A DNA stretch of 54,379 nucleotides from Alistipes sp. (GTDB taxonomy: Bacteria; Bacteroidota; Bacteroidia; Bacteroidales; Rikenellaceae): positions 1 to 54,379 of the forward strand of contig JAGBTP010000027.1 of assembly GCA_017631255.1 (NCBI GenBank), in the 5' to 3' direction. A model generated the notes under the pieces. The model saw only the letters and a program-made list of their open reading frames with translations, searched no databases and was not told the origin of the DNA. A program made the translations under genes and the position numbers. This document shows positions 17,397 to 26,552 of this stretch, piece by piece (within the stretch, counting starts at the first letter, position 1; each line of letters starts with the position of its first letter).

Positions 17397-18629
17397 ATGA
17401 AAGAGGCTATTGCAATTCTCACAGGTGGCGGTCCTGCGCCAGGTATGAACACCGTTGTTGGCTCTGTTGCCAAGACCTTCCTTGCTAAGGGTTATCGCGT
17501 TATCGGCCTTCACTACGGCTACTCGGGTCTTTTCAACCCTAACCCACGCTACGAGGACCTCGATATGTTCCGCGTAGACTACATCTTCAACCAGGGTGGT
17601 TCGTACCTCACTATGAGCCGCTTCAAGCCATCGGAGGAGGACTTCGAAAAGAACTTCAACCTCGACTTCTTCAAGGCTAACAACATCAAGCTCCTCGTTA
17701 CCGTTGGTGGCGACGACACAGCCTCTACGGCTAACCGCATCGCTAAGTTCCTCGAGGCAAAGCAGTATCCTATCGCAAACATCCATGTGCCTAAGACCAT
17801 CGACAACGACCTCCCATTGCCAGCAGGTATGCCTACCTTCGGTTACCAGTCGGCTAAGAACGCAGGTTCGGTTATCGGTCGTGCGGTGTACAACGACGCC
17901 CGCACATCGGCTAACTGGTTCGTGGTAGCAGCTATGGGTCGCTCAGCAGGTCACCTTGCGTTCGGTATCGCATCGGCTTGCCACTACCCTATGATCATCA
18001 TCCCTGAGATGTTCAACAAGACCAAGATTACCATCGACAAGATTATCAACCTCATCATCTCGGCTATCGTTAAGCGTAAGATTATGAATATGGACTATGG
18101 CGTAGCGATGGTATCGGAGGGTGTATTCCACGCACTCGACAAGGAGGAGATTCTCAAGTCAGGCATCCAGTTCTCATACGACGACCACGGCCACCCAGAG
18201 CTCGGTAAGGTCTCAAAGGCTGAGATGTTCAACACCCTCCTTGAGAAGCGTTGCAAGGCTCTCAACATCAAGGTTAAGTCACGCCCTGTGGAGATTGGCT
18301 ACGAGGTACGCTGCCAGACTCCTTGCGCCTTCGATCTTGTTTACTGCTCGCAGCTCGGTATGGGTGTCTACAAACTCTTCTCTGAGGGTAAGACCGGCTG
18401 TATGGTTTACATCAGCCAGGAGGGTTATGTATCGCCTCTCTACCTCAGAGATTTGCAGGATCCTGATACAGGCAAGATTCCACCACGCTTGGTTGACATC
18501 AACGCCGACAAGATTCACCAGGTTATCGACAACCTTATGCACTACATCACTCCTGCGGACTACGAGGCTGCTAAGGCATACCTTGAGAACCCTGAGGAGT
18601 ACGATTTCCGTAAGATTCTCAACTGGTAA
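17397..18629 (+). CDS. pfp: Pyrophosphate-dependent 6-phosphofructokinase
   Basis: This 410-aa protein catalyses phosphorylation of fructose 6-phosphate in glycolysis, using pyrophosphate and reversibly. The N-terminus has the glycine loop (LTGGGPAPGMN, residues 9-19). GGDDT (104-108) carries the Asp that in this family replaces the ATP-enzyme's Gly and blocks ATP. PKTIDND (132-138) carries the Lys characteristic of PPi enzymes and the catalytic Asp. MGR and a later KMRPVEIGYEVR-like sugar-phosphate segment are also present. The length suits the 400-aa PPi-PFK group found in Bacteroidales. It is a single-gene transcript with its own promoter box and terminator. Confidence in PPi rather than ATP use is high from the two residues. 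Confidence 0.92.
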   Translation: MKEAIAILTGGGPAPGMNTVVGSVAKTFLAKGYRVIGLHYGYSGLFNPNPRYEDLDMFRVDYIFNQGGSYLTMSRFKPSEEDFEKNFNLDFFKANNIKLLVTVGGDDTASTANRIAKFLEAKQYPIANIHVPKTIDNDLPLPAGMPTFGYQSAKNAGSVIGRAVYNDARTSANWFVVAAMGRSAGHLAFGIASACHYPMIIIPEMFNKTKITIDKIINLIISAIVKRKIMNMDYGVAMVSEGVFHALDKEEILKSGIQFSYDDHGHPELGKVSKAEMFNTLLEKRCKALNIKVKSRPVEIGYEVRCQTPCAFDLVYCSQLGMGVYKLFSEGKTGCMVYISQEGYVSPLYLRDLQDPDTGKIPPRLVDINADKIHQVIDNLMHYITPADYEAAKAYLENPEEYDFRKILNW

Positions 18630-18658
18630 TCGCCCTCGATCTACGAAGGTTATACCAC

Positions 18659-18690
18659 AGAGCTGCTCGTCCGACGGGCAGCTCTTTTTT
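18659..18690 (+). terminator. Terminator of pfp
   Basis: GAGCTGCTCG and CGGGCAGCTC form a 10-bp stem (one G-U) with a short loop and are followed by six Ts, 30 bases after the pfp stop. Confidence 0.88.
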
Positions 18691-18794
18691 ATTAGGGCGC
18701 ATTTTGTTAGGGCGCAGTATATCCAACTATCTCGACATAAGCTCGCCCCTAAGACCTAAAAAGAGTAACACGGCGCGTAATAATCGGGGAATTA

Positions 18795-18826
18795 TTTGGC
18801 AGATTAATTTTTATTTCGTATCTTTG
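18795..18826 (+). promoter_or_regulatory. Promoter of the GrpE-like/Hsp70 cassette
   Basis: TTTG at 18795-18798 and TATCTTTG at 18819-18826 are separated by 20 bases, a consensus Bacteroidales promoter. The leader to the ATG at 18913 is about 80 bases. A direct repeat TTAGGGCGCA (15-bp period) lies just downstream of the pfp terminator. Confidence 0.7.
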
Positions 18827-18912
18827 TATGACTCTGTATATCTACGGGATTCAGAGTCGTTCCCCACATACGAGAGACAGCTTGTAAGCCAAACCTAAAG
18901 CATCAAGCGACT

Positions 18913-19791
18913 ATGAAAACAAACTTAATTGAACAGATTATGGGAATCTTCACTAACAATGGTGGCGCCGATCAGGCATTGGAGACTATCAGGGCTGAGA
19001 TTGAGACTAAGGATAGAGAGATCGACGACCTTAAGCAGAAGTTGGCTTTGCGCGACGAACAGATTGCACAGCTAATGGCTACGAACCCTACGGCGGCAGA
19101 GACACCCGCAGAGGCACCTCAGGCAGCTACCGAGGAGCAGGGCGAGGCTAAGGCAGAGACACCAAAGTGCGAGGTTACATTCCCCGATTATGCACCTTCG
19201 TTCGAGGCGCTGATGGTGCTTCTCAACGAGCTCAAGGCACAGAACGAGACTCTCAAGGAGAAGCTGGGATACTGCGAGGCTAACGACGAGAGGTTGCGAG
19301 ACATCGTTAAGGAGCTACACAAGGAGATGGCCAGCAACAAGATTGATGTTAGCAAGCTCACCAAGCCATACCTCTCAGCTATGATGGACCTCCACTACCG
19401 CTTCTACGGCACCTTTGCACACTTCGATGCGCTGGACAACAGCGAGCAGGACTTTGCCAAGTTATACGGCGACCTTATGCGCGAGTTCAAGAACGCCATC
19501 ACCGCAATCAGCGACCGCATATACAACGACTTCGGCTACGAGTACTACGAGCCTCAGGTGGGTGACGAGTTCAATCCTAAGGAGCAGCAGGCGATGTCGG
19601 TTGTCGAGACCGAGGATGAGAGTCTTGCTCGTCGCATCGCACAGGTGATGTATGGCGGCTATCGTGACGAGGAGAGTGGTAAGATAATCCGTCAGGCGCG
19701 CATCGCGTGCTACCGCTATGTGACTCCCGTAGAGGCTACGCCAGCACCAGAGGCCGAGGCTGAGGCTGAGGCGGCAGCGATAGAGGAGTAG
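18913..19791 (+). CDS. GrpE-like nucleotide-exchange factor of a non-canonical Hsp70
   Basis: This 292-aa protein has an N-terminal coiled coil (about 20-57), an Ala/Glu/Pro linker (58-88), a long helix (95-142), a helical-bundle region and then a stretch, residues 217-268, that follows the GrpE beta-wing. The landmarks are GDEFNPKEQQAMSVVETED, a short gap, VMYGGYRDEESGKIIRQARI; in E. coli GrpE the same order is LDPNVHQAIAMVES...QKGYTLNGRTIRAAMV. The tail is an Ala/Glu repeat. It is longer than ordinary GrpE (about 200 aa) and lacks a neighbouring dnaJ. The next gene encodes an Hsp70, so nucleotide exchange on that partner is the likely role. The match is by eye but spans 50 residues. The ATG is placed 80 bases downstream of a good promoter. 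Confidence 0.72.
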   Translation: MKTNLIEQIMGIFTNNGGADQALETIRAEIETKDREIDDLKQKLALRDEQIAQLMATNPTAAETPAEAPQAATEEQGEAKAETPKCEVTFPDYAPSFEALMVLLNELKAQNETLKEKLGYCEANDERLRDIVKELHKEMASNKIDVSKLTKPYLSAMMDLHYRFYGTFAHFDALDNSEQDFAKLYGDLMREFKNAITAISDRIYNDFGYEYYEPQVGDEFNPKEQQAMSVVETEDESLARRIAQVMYGGYRDEESGKIIRQARIACYRYVTPVEATPAPEAEAEAEAAAIEE

Positions 19792-19832
19792 CGCTACGAT
19801 ACGCGCGAGATAGTAAGGCGTGAAGTGCGGCG

Positions 19833-19955
19833 GCGACGCAAAAGAACAAGACGGCGCAAAAGAACAAGACGGCGCAAAAGGACAAGACGACGCAAAAGAA
19901 CAAGACGGCGCAAAAGGACAAGACGGCGCAAAAAGGACAAGACGGCGCAAAAAGT
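19833..19955. repeat. 18-bp minisatellite between GrpE-like and Hsp70 genes
   Basis: About 6.7 tandem copies of ACGGCGCAAAAGAACAAG, varying at two positions (GGC/GAC, GAA/GGA). The sixth unit carries one extra A (19 bp). The block starts 41 bases after the GrpE-like stop codon and ends 110 bases before the Hsp70 start. One plus frame would encode DGAKEQ repeats, another RRRKRT repeats; neither has a convincing start, so it is treated as non-coding. Confidence 0.9.
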
Positions 19956-20065
19956 GATGCACGACACGACACAAGTGCGACGACGCGAAGAGATAAAGTG
20001 CTCACGAGGTAAATGAGTGGCGCAAAGAGTAACAGAGATAATTACAAAAATAAAAATATAAGACT

Positions 20066-21655
20066 ATGGCAAACGATAAGAGTAGAGCCGTGTACGGCAT
20101 TGACTTGGGCACAACATACAGCTGTATCGCCCAGGTGAACAAGTTTGACGAGGCAGTGGTGCTTCGTAACTTCGAGGGCGATGCAACAACTCCTTCAGTT
20201 GTTTACTTCGAGTCGGAGTCTAATATGATCGTAGGTAAGGAGGCTAAGAGTATGCTCCCTGTTGAGCCTGAAAAGACCGTATCGTTCATCAAGCGCGAGA
20301 TCGGTAACGACGATGCTTTCGACAAGAGCAAGAACACCACCCCATACCACTGCGACCCTGTGGAGATTTCGGCGCTCATCCTCAAGAAGCTCGTAAAGGA
20401 TGCTAACGACCTTGGCGACAACCCAGAGCCTATCAAGGATGTGGTTATCACCTGCCCTGCATACTTCGGCAACAAGGAGCGCTTGCAGACAAAGCAGGCA
20501 GGCGAGAGTGCAGGCCTCAATGTCCTCGGTATCATCAACGAGCCTACCGCAGCGGCTATCTCATACGGTCTAAAGGTTTCGGAGCGTCGTACCATCCTCG
20601 TATATGACCTCGGTGGCGGTACCTTCGATGTAACCATCATCGTGGTTAACGGCGGTGCTATCAAGGTTATCGCTACGGGCGGTGACCACCACCTTGGCGG
20701 TGTGGATTGGGATACTGAGCTTGCTAAGTATGTGCTCAACACCTTCAACTCACAGAACGGTACATCGTACGACTTCGAGTCGTTGTCGGCAAATGCTAAG
20801 TACGACCTCTTGGTTAACGCTGAGAACTGGAAGAAGAACCTCACAGCACGCCAGACAGCTAAGATTAACTTCTCGTACGAGGGTAAGTCGGTTAACTTCG
20901 ACCTTCCACGCGAGACCTTCTTCGCTATCACCAACGACAAGCTCGAGGAGACCATCGACGAGACTCGCAAGATTATCGACATCGCTAAGCAGAAGGGCTA
21001 CAACACCATCGACGAGATTATCCTCGTGGGCGGTAGCAGCCGTATGCCACAGGTTAAGGAGCGCGTAGAGGCAGAGTTCGGCCTTCCAACACGCCTCACC
21101 GACCCTGATGAGTGCGTTGCCAAGGGTGCCGCTATCTATGCGATGAACGAGGCCTATGCTCAGGCTATCGAGACTTGGCAGAATGGCGGTGGTGACCGTC
21201 CAGCACCAATCGACGGCGATCGTACACGCGTTGTAAATGTAACAAGTAAGACCTATGGTTTGGGTATCGTGGACAACAAGGTCGAGAATATGATCTTTGC
21301 AAACACCTCGCTCCCAACATCATACTCAAGCACCTTCGTCACCATTCGTGACAACCAGAGTGCCGTTATCCTACCTATTTACGAGAGCGATTTTACCGAT
21401 GCGGACAACGAGCGCGTGGTAGAGGATAAGTTCTGTCGCCTGGCTACCGAGGAGATTTCGGAGCTCAAGATTACAGGCAACCACCCTAAGGGCACTGAGA
21501 TTTCGGTAACCTTCAGCATCGACAACGAGGGTATCCTCAGCGTCAACGCTAGTCGTGACACCGATGTTATCGACTTTACGCTTAAGATTGCGGGCGTTAA
21601 GAACGAGGAGGAGCTTCAGGCATCGAAGGACTTTATCGGCAGGGCAAATGTATAG
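20066..21655 (+). CDS. Hsp70-family chaperone lacking the C-terminal lid
   Basis: This 529-aa protein is an Hsp70 by its nucleotide-binding motifs: phosphate-1 IDLGTTYS (12-19), NEPTAAA (158-164), phosphate-2 DLGGGTFD (181-188) and adenosine VGGSSRMP (321-328). A beta-type substrate domain follows (about 390-508) with LPTSYSSTF and NEGILSVNASR. It then stops about 20 residues later, where DnaK has a further 120-residue helical lid. The interdomain linker, normally a DVLLLDV-type hydrophobic stretch, reads RTRVVNVTS. It is therefore not the housekeeping DnaK but a paralogue with an active-looking ATPase and an open substrate site. It lies between a GrpE-like gene and a membrane-protein gene on the same strand, suggesting a dedicated three-part system. 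Confidence 0.9.
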   Translation: MANDKSRAVYGIDLGTTYSCIAQVNKFDEAVVLRNFEGDATTPSVVYFESESNMIVGKEAKSMLPVEPEKTVSFIKREIGNDDAFDKSKNTTPYHCDPVEISALILKKLVKDANDLGDNPEPIKDVVITCPAYFGNKERLQTKQAGESAGLNVLGIINEPTAAAISYGLKVSERRTILVYDLGGGTFDVTIIVVNGGAIKVIATGGDHHLGGVDWDTELAKYVLNTFNSQNGTSYDFESLSANAKYDLLVNAENWKKNLTARQTAKINFSYEGKSVNFDLPRETFFAITNDKLEETIDETRKIIDIAKQKGYNTIDEIILVGGSSRMPQVKERVEAEFGLPTRLTDPDECVAKGAAIYAMNEAYAQAIETWQNGGGDRPAPIDGDRTRVVNVTSKTYGLGIVDNKVENMIFANTSLPTSYSSTFVTIRDNQSAVILPIYESDFTDADNERVVEDKFCRLATEEISELKITGNHPKGTEISVTFSIDNEGILSVNASRDTDVIDFTLKIAGVKNEEELQASKDFIGRANV

Positions 21656-21687
21656 TCTCACCCGTAAGTTGTAACAGCTTCATAAAT

Positions 21688-21720
21688 GGGGTTGTGTCAT
21701 TCGTGGCACAACCTCATTTT
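21688..21720 (+). terminator. Weak terminator or attenuator after the Hsp70 gene
   Basis: GGGGTTGTG and CACAACCTC form a 9-bp stem (one G-U), loop TCATTCGTGG, followed by only ATTTTA. It ends 25 bases before the next ATG. The short T-run suggests partial termination, so the downstream gene can be co-transcribed at a lower level. Confidence 0.5.
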
Positions 21721-21745
21721 ACCCTTTATACTGAAAGATATATCG

Positions 21746-23887
21746 ATGGACAAAACACTACTAAACCAAAAGATCTCCGATTGGAAAAAGGCGTGTGAAT
21801 TCTTCTCCCAGCGCGATGTACAGCAGAAGCTATCGAACGAGGAGAGGGACGCCGTACTGTTTCTGATGGAGTATTGGAAGCGATACGAATTCGACAAGGC
21901 GGCCTGCGACGAGCGAATTAGCTTGCTCAAGCGTTGCGATAAGCTACACTCTGCCGACCTGAAGATCATCGAGATGAGCAAGAGCCTCAGAGGCGCTGCG
22001 GCGATGTTCTACACTCAGGACGCCATCACCTTCAACGAGTTCCGTATAGCTATGGGCCACAAGCCCACAACCACCCCCACAACGCAGCAGAATACCACTC
22101 CGCACCACGATGAGGCTATGATGCTCATCAATGTCGAGAAGTGGATCAAGGCATACCAATTCCTCAAGCGTGAGGATATCATCGCTCTGCTCGACACATC
22201 GGAGTTTTCGGCGATAGAGATTCTCGGTGATATGTGGCGACGCCCTAAGTACTCGCCCGATATGAAGAGCGAGGCGGAGGAGTTGACCAAGGTGCTCGTG
22301 GCATCGCATAAGCTACACTCGGCAAATCGTGAGATTATCGAGCATAGCAAGAATGTCGTTGCCGTAGCGCGTAAGATTTACGAGAACGAGAAGGCCTTTA
22401 GCAGCTTCAAGACGGCAATTACCAAGTACATCAAGGAGCATAAGCCACCGCAGCGCGAGACACCTACGCACACCCCAACACCTCGTAAGACACCAACACC
22501 TCGTAACAACAACGAGCCGCTCATCATCGGCGATGTAGTATGGGGCAATGGCGACAAGCAGGGTAATCCTAAGGGTAGCTTTGGCAAGGTTCTCTACACC
22601 AACACCTACTACATCCAGCCTCGCATTATCGTGACGAGCAACTACCACGGTAGTGAGGAGATAGAGGTCATCCTGCGCTACTCCGACGGTAATAGCGACA
22701 CCTATACCTCCGATGTCGACTTCCACGGCAAGGGCGACTACACCCTCTCTGGCTGGGGCAGCGAGAGCGGTATGGCATACAGTCAGTACACCTACATCGA
22801 CTACACCTTCCGCTGCAAGGGCAAGACCATCTGGTCAGGTAGGCTGAACATCAAGCGTGACCCAAACCAACCGACATCGCCTACTATCTCTGCGGTGCAG
22901 TTCGCAGCGGTGGACAAGGAGAGCAACATCATCGTCGACTACGGCAGAGCACTACCTACTGGTATTCAGTACCTTAAGCCAAGAATCACCATCTCTAACG
23001 ATTTCTATGGCAAGATTAAGTTGGAGCTTTTGTTCGAGTATTCTTACAAGCAGTCGGAGAGCTTCACTACCGAGGTAAATGTCACAGGTAACGGCACATA
23101 TACCCTTCCTGGCTGGGGCAACGAGAACGGTACGGCATACGCCAATCCTCAGACCGTGAAGGTTAGCTTCCTCCACGAGGGACGACGCCTCCGCACCGAG
23201 ACCGTACATATCGGTGGCGGCGATACGAGGGCACCTCGTCGTGATACGCCTCGCTACGATAACCCTCGCCGCACATCTACAAGCAGCGAGTCGGGCTGGC
23301 AGCGCTTCAACGACAAGATTGAGAGCATTGGCGAATGGCTCGAGGATAATACCGATACCGTGAGCGCGATAATCACGGGTATCATCTGCCTTATCTGGGT
23401 GCTTGCAATCATTGTTTCGTGGGTGCAGGAGGGCTTCTGGGTAGCACTCCTTACGGGCGTCATCGGAGCCTTCATTGGCGGTATCGCCATCTGGGCAGCA
23501 AGTATAGTCACCGCCATTGCGGTATGGGTGCTCCGCTTCGTATTCCTCAATGCCTGGACATTCCTTATCGCCCTGGCAATAGTTATCGGCACCACGGTAC
23601 TTCCAGCTGCCGTTGCAATCCTTGATAGCGGCTATGACTATGACTACTACAATCAGGTTGTAGAGCAGGAGTTTATCGAGCCAGAAACAACAACCTATGT
23701 CTGCACCGCAAACTCGCTTAACATCCGTTCTTCAGCAAACAACAACGCCCCTCTCCTCGGCTCGTTGAAGAAGAACGATAGAATCGAGGTTATTGATACG
23801 GAGAACGGCTTTGCACACTTTATATACCTTGGCAACGACGCATATGTTAGTCTTAACTATGTGGTAAAACTTACAGACAAGTACTAA
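21746..23887 (+). CDS. Membrane protein with duplicated helical and beta modules and SH3b-like C-terminus
   Basis: Not a recognised family. The 713-aa protein is modular. Two copies of a helical unit (about 10-104 and 128-230) share a KLHSA...IIE.SK core (67-78 and 189-201). A Thr/Pro-rich linker (232-255) follows. Two beta-rich units (about 285-370 and 405-490) share PRI..., a GNG/GKG-Y-TL turn and GWG(S/N)E.G.AY (336-345 and 456-465). An Arg-rich linker leads to hydrophobic helices at about 541-559, 564-595 and 600-626, and the last 65 residues (LNIRSSANNNAPLLGSL...) look like a bacterial SH3b domain. No J-domain HPD motif is present. The start at 21746 was chosen because the in-frame codons upstream lie in the hairpin. 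It probably recruits the neighbouring Hsp70 to the membrane (inference). Confidence 0.75.
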   Translation: MDKTLLNQKISDWKKACEFFSQRDVQQKLSNEERDAVLFLMEYWKRYEFDKAACDERISLLKRCDKLHSADLKIIEMSKSLRGAAAMFYTQDAITFNEFRIAMGHKPTTTPTTQQNTTPHHDEAMMLINVEKWIKAYQFLKREDIIALLDTSEFSAIEILGDMWRRPKYSPDMKSEAEELTKVLVASHKLHSANREIIEHSKNVVAVARKIYENEKAFSSFKTAITKYIKEHKPPQRETPTHTPTPRKTPTPRNNNEPLIIGDVVWGNGDKQGNPKGSFGKVLYTNTYYIQPRIIVTSNYHGSEEIEVILRYSDGNSDTYTSDVDFHGKGDYTLSGWGSESGMAYSQYTYIDYTFRCKGKTIWSGRLNIKRDPNQPTSPTISAVQFAAVDKESNIIVDYGRALPTGIQYLKPRITISNDFYGKIKLELLFEYSYKQSESFTTEVNVTGNGTYTLPGWGNENGTAYANPQTVKVSFLHEGRRLRTETVHIGGGDTRAPRRDTPRYDNPRRTSTSSESGWQRFNDKIESIGEWLEDNTDTVSAIITGIICLIWVLAIIVSWVQEGFWVALLTGVIGAFIGGIAIWAASIVTAIAVWVLRFVFLNAWTFLIALAIVIGTTVLPAAVAILDSGYDYDYYNQVVEQEFIEPETTTYVCTANSLNIRSSANNNAPLLGSLKKNDRIEVIDTENGFAHFIYLGNDAYVSLNYVVKLTDKY

Positions 23888-23906
23888 GCAACGCCCAATT
23901 CTAAAG

Positions 23907-23938
23907 AAATAGGCTATCCTACTTGGATAGCCTATTTT
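23907..23938. terminator. Shared bidirectional terminator, Hsp70 cassette and clpB
   Basis: AAATAGGCTATCC and GGATAGCCTATTT form a 13-bp perfect stem with a 5-base loop, T-rich on both strands. It lies 20 bases after one stop codon and 24 bases after the other. Confidence 0.88.
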
Positions 23939-23960
23939 ATTGTGTACAAACACTTTGACT

Positions 23961-26552
23961 TTAGTTCGCAAACGAGAGCTGCGTGCCGTCGCTATCGACC
24001 GTAATAGCACGAGACCTGTCGACCTCGCCCGCAAGGATTAGCTTCGAAAGCCTGTTTACCACCTCACGCTGAATGGTGCGCTTGATAGGTCGTGCACCGT
24101 AGAGCGGGTCGAAGCCAACATCGGCAATATGGCTGCGTGCAGCAGAGGTGTAGACAAACTCTATACCATTGGTGCGGAGCATACGCGCCACCTCGCGCAG
24201 CTGAATATCGACGATATGCTCAATCTGCTTATGGCTGAGCGGCTCGAACATCACAATCTCGTCAATGCGGTTGAGGAACTCTGGCTTGAGGTGGCTCTTC
24301 AACAGCTCAATGACATCGCTCTTCGTGCGCTCGAGAGTGTCGGCATCAACGGCATCGCCTGCCGTGGCAAGGCGCTCCGAGATGATGTTTGAGCCCATAT
24401 TCGAGGTCATAATTACAATGGTATTCCTAAAGTCGACGGTACGACCCTTGTTGTCGGTAAGCCTGCCATCATCAAGCAGTTGCAGGAGAATATTAAAAAC
24501 ATCGGGATGCGCCTTCTCTATCTCATCGAGCAGCACCACGCTATACGGCTTACGGCGCACCGCCTCTGTAAGCTGACCGCCCTCATCGTAGCCCACATAT
24601 CCAGGAGGCGCACCCACGAGGCGCGATACGGAGTGTCGCTCCTGATACTCCGACATATCTATGCGCGTGAGCATCTGGTCGTCATTGAAGAGGAACTCGG
24701 CAAGGGCCTTAGCAAGCTCCGTCTTACCCACACCCGTGCTGCCAAGGAAGATGAACGAGCCGATGGGTCTGTGCATATCCGAGAGGCCCGCACGCGAGCG
24801 GCGCACAGCATCCGAGATAGCCTCGATAGCCTCATCCTGACCCACCACGCGCTTATGTAATTCAGCCTCCATATTTAGCAATTTTGTGCGCTCCGACTCG
24901 AGCATACGCTTTACGGGAATACCCGTCCAGCGCGACACCACCTCGGCAATGTCATCTGCCGACACCTCCTCCTTAATCATCGCAGTATCAGCCGTTAAGC
25001 GCAACTCATCTTCGAGCGTTGCAACGCGCCTCTCAAGCTCCACGATAGTGCCATAGCGCAGCTCCGCTACCCTACCGTAGTCACCCACACGCTCCGCCTG
25101 CTGAGCCTCAATCTTGGCGCGTTCGATGCCATCCTTGGCACTCTGCAACTCCTGCAACCTATCGCGCTCCGACTGCCACTTTGCCCTCAGCGCCGCACAC
25201 TCAGCCTTCTGCTCCTCAATCTCGCCATCAAGTCGCTCGATGCGCTCCCTATCACCTTCACGGCGTATCGCCTCACGCTCAATCTCAAGCTGGCGGATGC
25301 GGCGGTCGAGCTGGTCAATCTCCTCGGGCACCGAGTTCATCTCAAGGCGCAAGCGCGATGCCGCCTCGTCGACAAGGTCGATAGCCTTATCAGGGAGGAA
25401 GCGCTCCGTTATATAGCGGTGCGAGAGCTCAACAGACGCCACGATAGCCTCGTCCTTGATACGCACACGGTGGTGACCCTCGTAACGCTCCTTGAGGCCA
25501 CGCATAATGGAGATGGCATCCTCCATCGAGGGCTCGTCCACGAGTACCTTCTGGAAGCGGCGCTCAAGGGCCTTATCCTTCTCAAAATACTTCTGGTACT
25601 CGTCGAGCGTCGTAGCACCAATAGTGCGCAGCTCACCACGCGCAAGGGCAGGCTTGAGGATATTGGCGGCATCCATCGCACCGTCACTCTTACCCGCACC
25701 CACAAGCGTGTGAATCTCATCGATGAAGAGCAACACCTCGCCCTCGGCAGAGACAACCTCCTTAACCACAGCCTTGAGGCGCTCCTCGAACTCACCCTTA
25801 TACTTAGCACCCGCAATGAGTGCACCCATATCGAGCGAGTAGACGATCTTATTCTTCAGGTTCTCAGGCACATCGCCGTCGACAATACGCTGCGCGATGC
25901 CCTCAGCAATGGCAGTCTTACCAACGCCCGCCTCACCCACGAGGATAGGGTTATTCTTGGTGCGGCGCGAAAGAATCTGCAACACGCGTCGAATCTCCTC
26001 ATCTCGACCAATAACGGGGTCAAGACGCCCCGTACGCGCACCCTCGTTGAGGTTGATGGCGTACTTGCCAAGTGCGTCGAACTCCATAGTTTCGGTCTGC
26101 GAACCGATGGTGGCACCCTTGCGAAACTCCTTGATTGCAGCAATGAGGTCGTCGTAAGTGACGCTGTTGCGCTTAAGGATATCGAGCACCACACCTCGCT
26201 CCTTAGCCATAGCCGCCACGATATGCTCCACCGAGGCATATCTATCGGAGAACAAGGCGCTTATATCCACCGCGCGCTGTATGAGCGAGGAGCTCTCACG
26301 CGAGAAGAAGATATTGTCGTCGACACCCTCCACCCTCGGAAGGCGCTCCATAGCCTCGCTCAGCTCACGACGCATGGTTACGATATTTGCACCCACGCGA
26401 CTAAGGAGATAGCTCGCCAACGAGTCGTCGTCGGCGATGGCAGCCGCCAAGATGTGCTGAGGCTCGAGAGCCTGCTGTCGGCGGCTCTTTGCCAAGGTCA
26501 TTGCACCCTGCAACAACTCTTGTGCTTTGATTGTTAGTGTGTTGATATTCAT
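23961..26552 (-). CDS. clpB: ClpB disaggregase
   Basis: This 863-aa AAA+ hexameric unfoldase pulls polypeptides out of aggregates together with DnaK. The N-terminal Clp_N repeats (about 1-145) are present. The first AAA domain has Walker A GEAGVGKT (206-213) and [15 protein letters not shown] coiled-coil middle domain follows (about 395-530, rich in [11 protein letters not shown] and Arg/Glu heptads), then the second AAA domain with [31 protein letters not shown] and TSNMGS. The presence of the middle domain and absence of a ClpP loop distinguish ClpB from ClpA/C. The length is normal. It converges with the GrpE-like/Hsp70 cassette, which is suggestive but also compatible with chance, since ClpB normally serves the housekeeping DnaK. 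Confidence 0.96.
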   Translation of the reverse strand: MNINTLTIKAQELLQGAMTLAKSRRQQALEPQHILAAAIADDDSLASYLLSRVGANIVTMRRELSEAMERLPRVEGVDDNIFFSRESSSLIQRAVDISALFSDRYASVEHIVAAMAKERGVVLDILKRNSVTYDDLIAAIKEFRKGATIGSQTETMEFDALGKYAINLNEGARTGRLDPVIGRDEEIRRVLQILSRRTKNNPILVGEAGVGKTAIAEGIAQRIVDGDVPENLKNKIVYSLDMGALIAGAKYKGEFEERLKAVVKEVVSAEGEVLLFIDEIHTLVGAGKSDGAMDAANILKPALARGELRTIGATTLDEYQKYFEKDKALERRFQKVLVDEPSMEDAISIMRGLKERYEGHHRVRIKDEAIVASVELSHRYITERFLPDKAIDLVDEAASRLRLEMNSVPEEIDQLDRRIRQLEIEREAIRREGDRERIERLDGEIEEQKAECAALRAKWQSERDRLQELQSAKDGIERAKIEAQQAERVGDYGRVAELRYGTIVELERRVATLEDELRLTADTAMIKEEVSADDIAEVVSRWTGIPVKRMLESERTKLLNMEAELHKRVVGQDEAIEAISDAVRRSRAGLSDMHRPIGSFIFLGSTGVGKTELAKALAEFLFNDDQMLTRIDMSEYQERHSVSRLVGAPPGYVGYDEGGQLTEAVRRKPYSVVLLDEIEKAHPDVFNILLQLLDDGRLTDNKGRTVDFRNTIVIMTSNMGSNIISERLATAGDAVDADTLERTKSDVIELLKSHLKPEFLNRIDEIVMFEPLSHKQIEHIVDIQLREVARMLRTNGIEFVYTSAARSHIADVGFDPLYGARPIKRTIQREVVNRLSKLILAGEVDRSRAITVDSDGTQLSFAN

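Noticed and set aside
19825-20016. Frame encoding RRRKRT repeats after the GrpE-like stop, and a minus-strand FAPSC-repeat frame
   Set aside because: Both simply follow from the 18-bp minisatellite. The only start is a GTG inside the repeat block, and no ribosome site or homologous feature supports translation.
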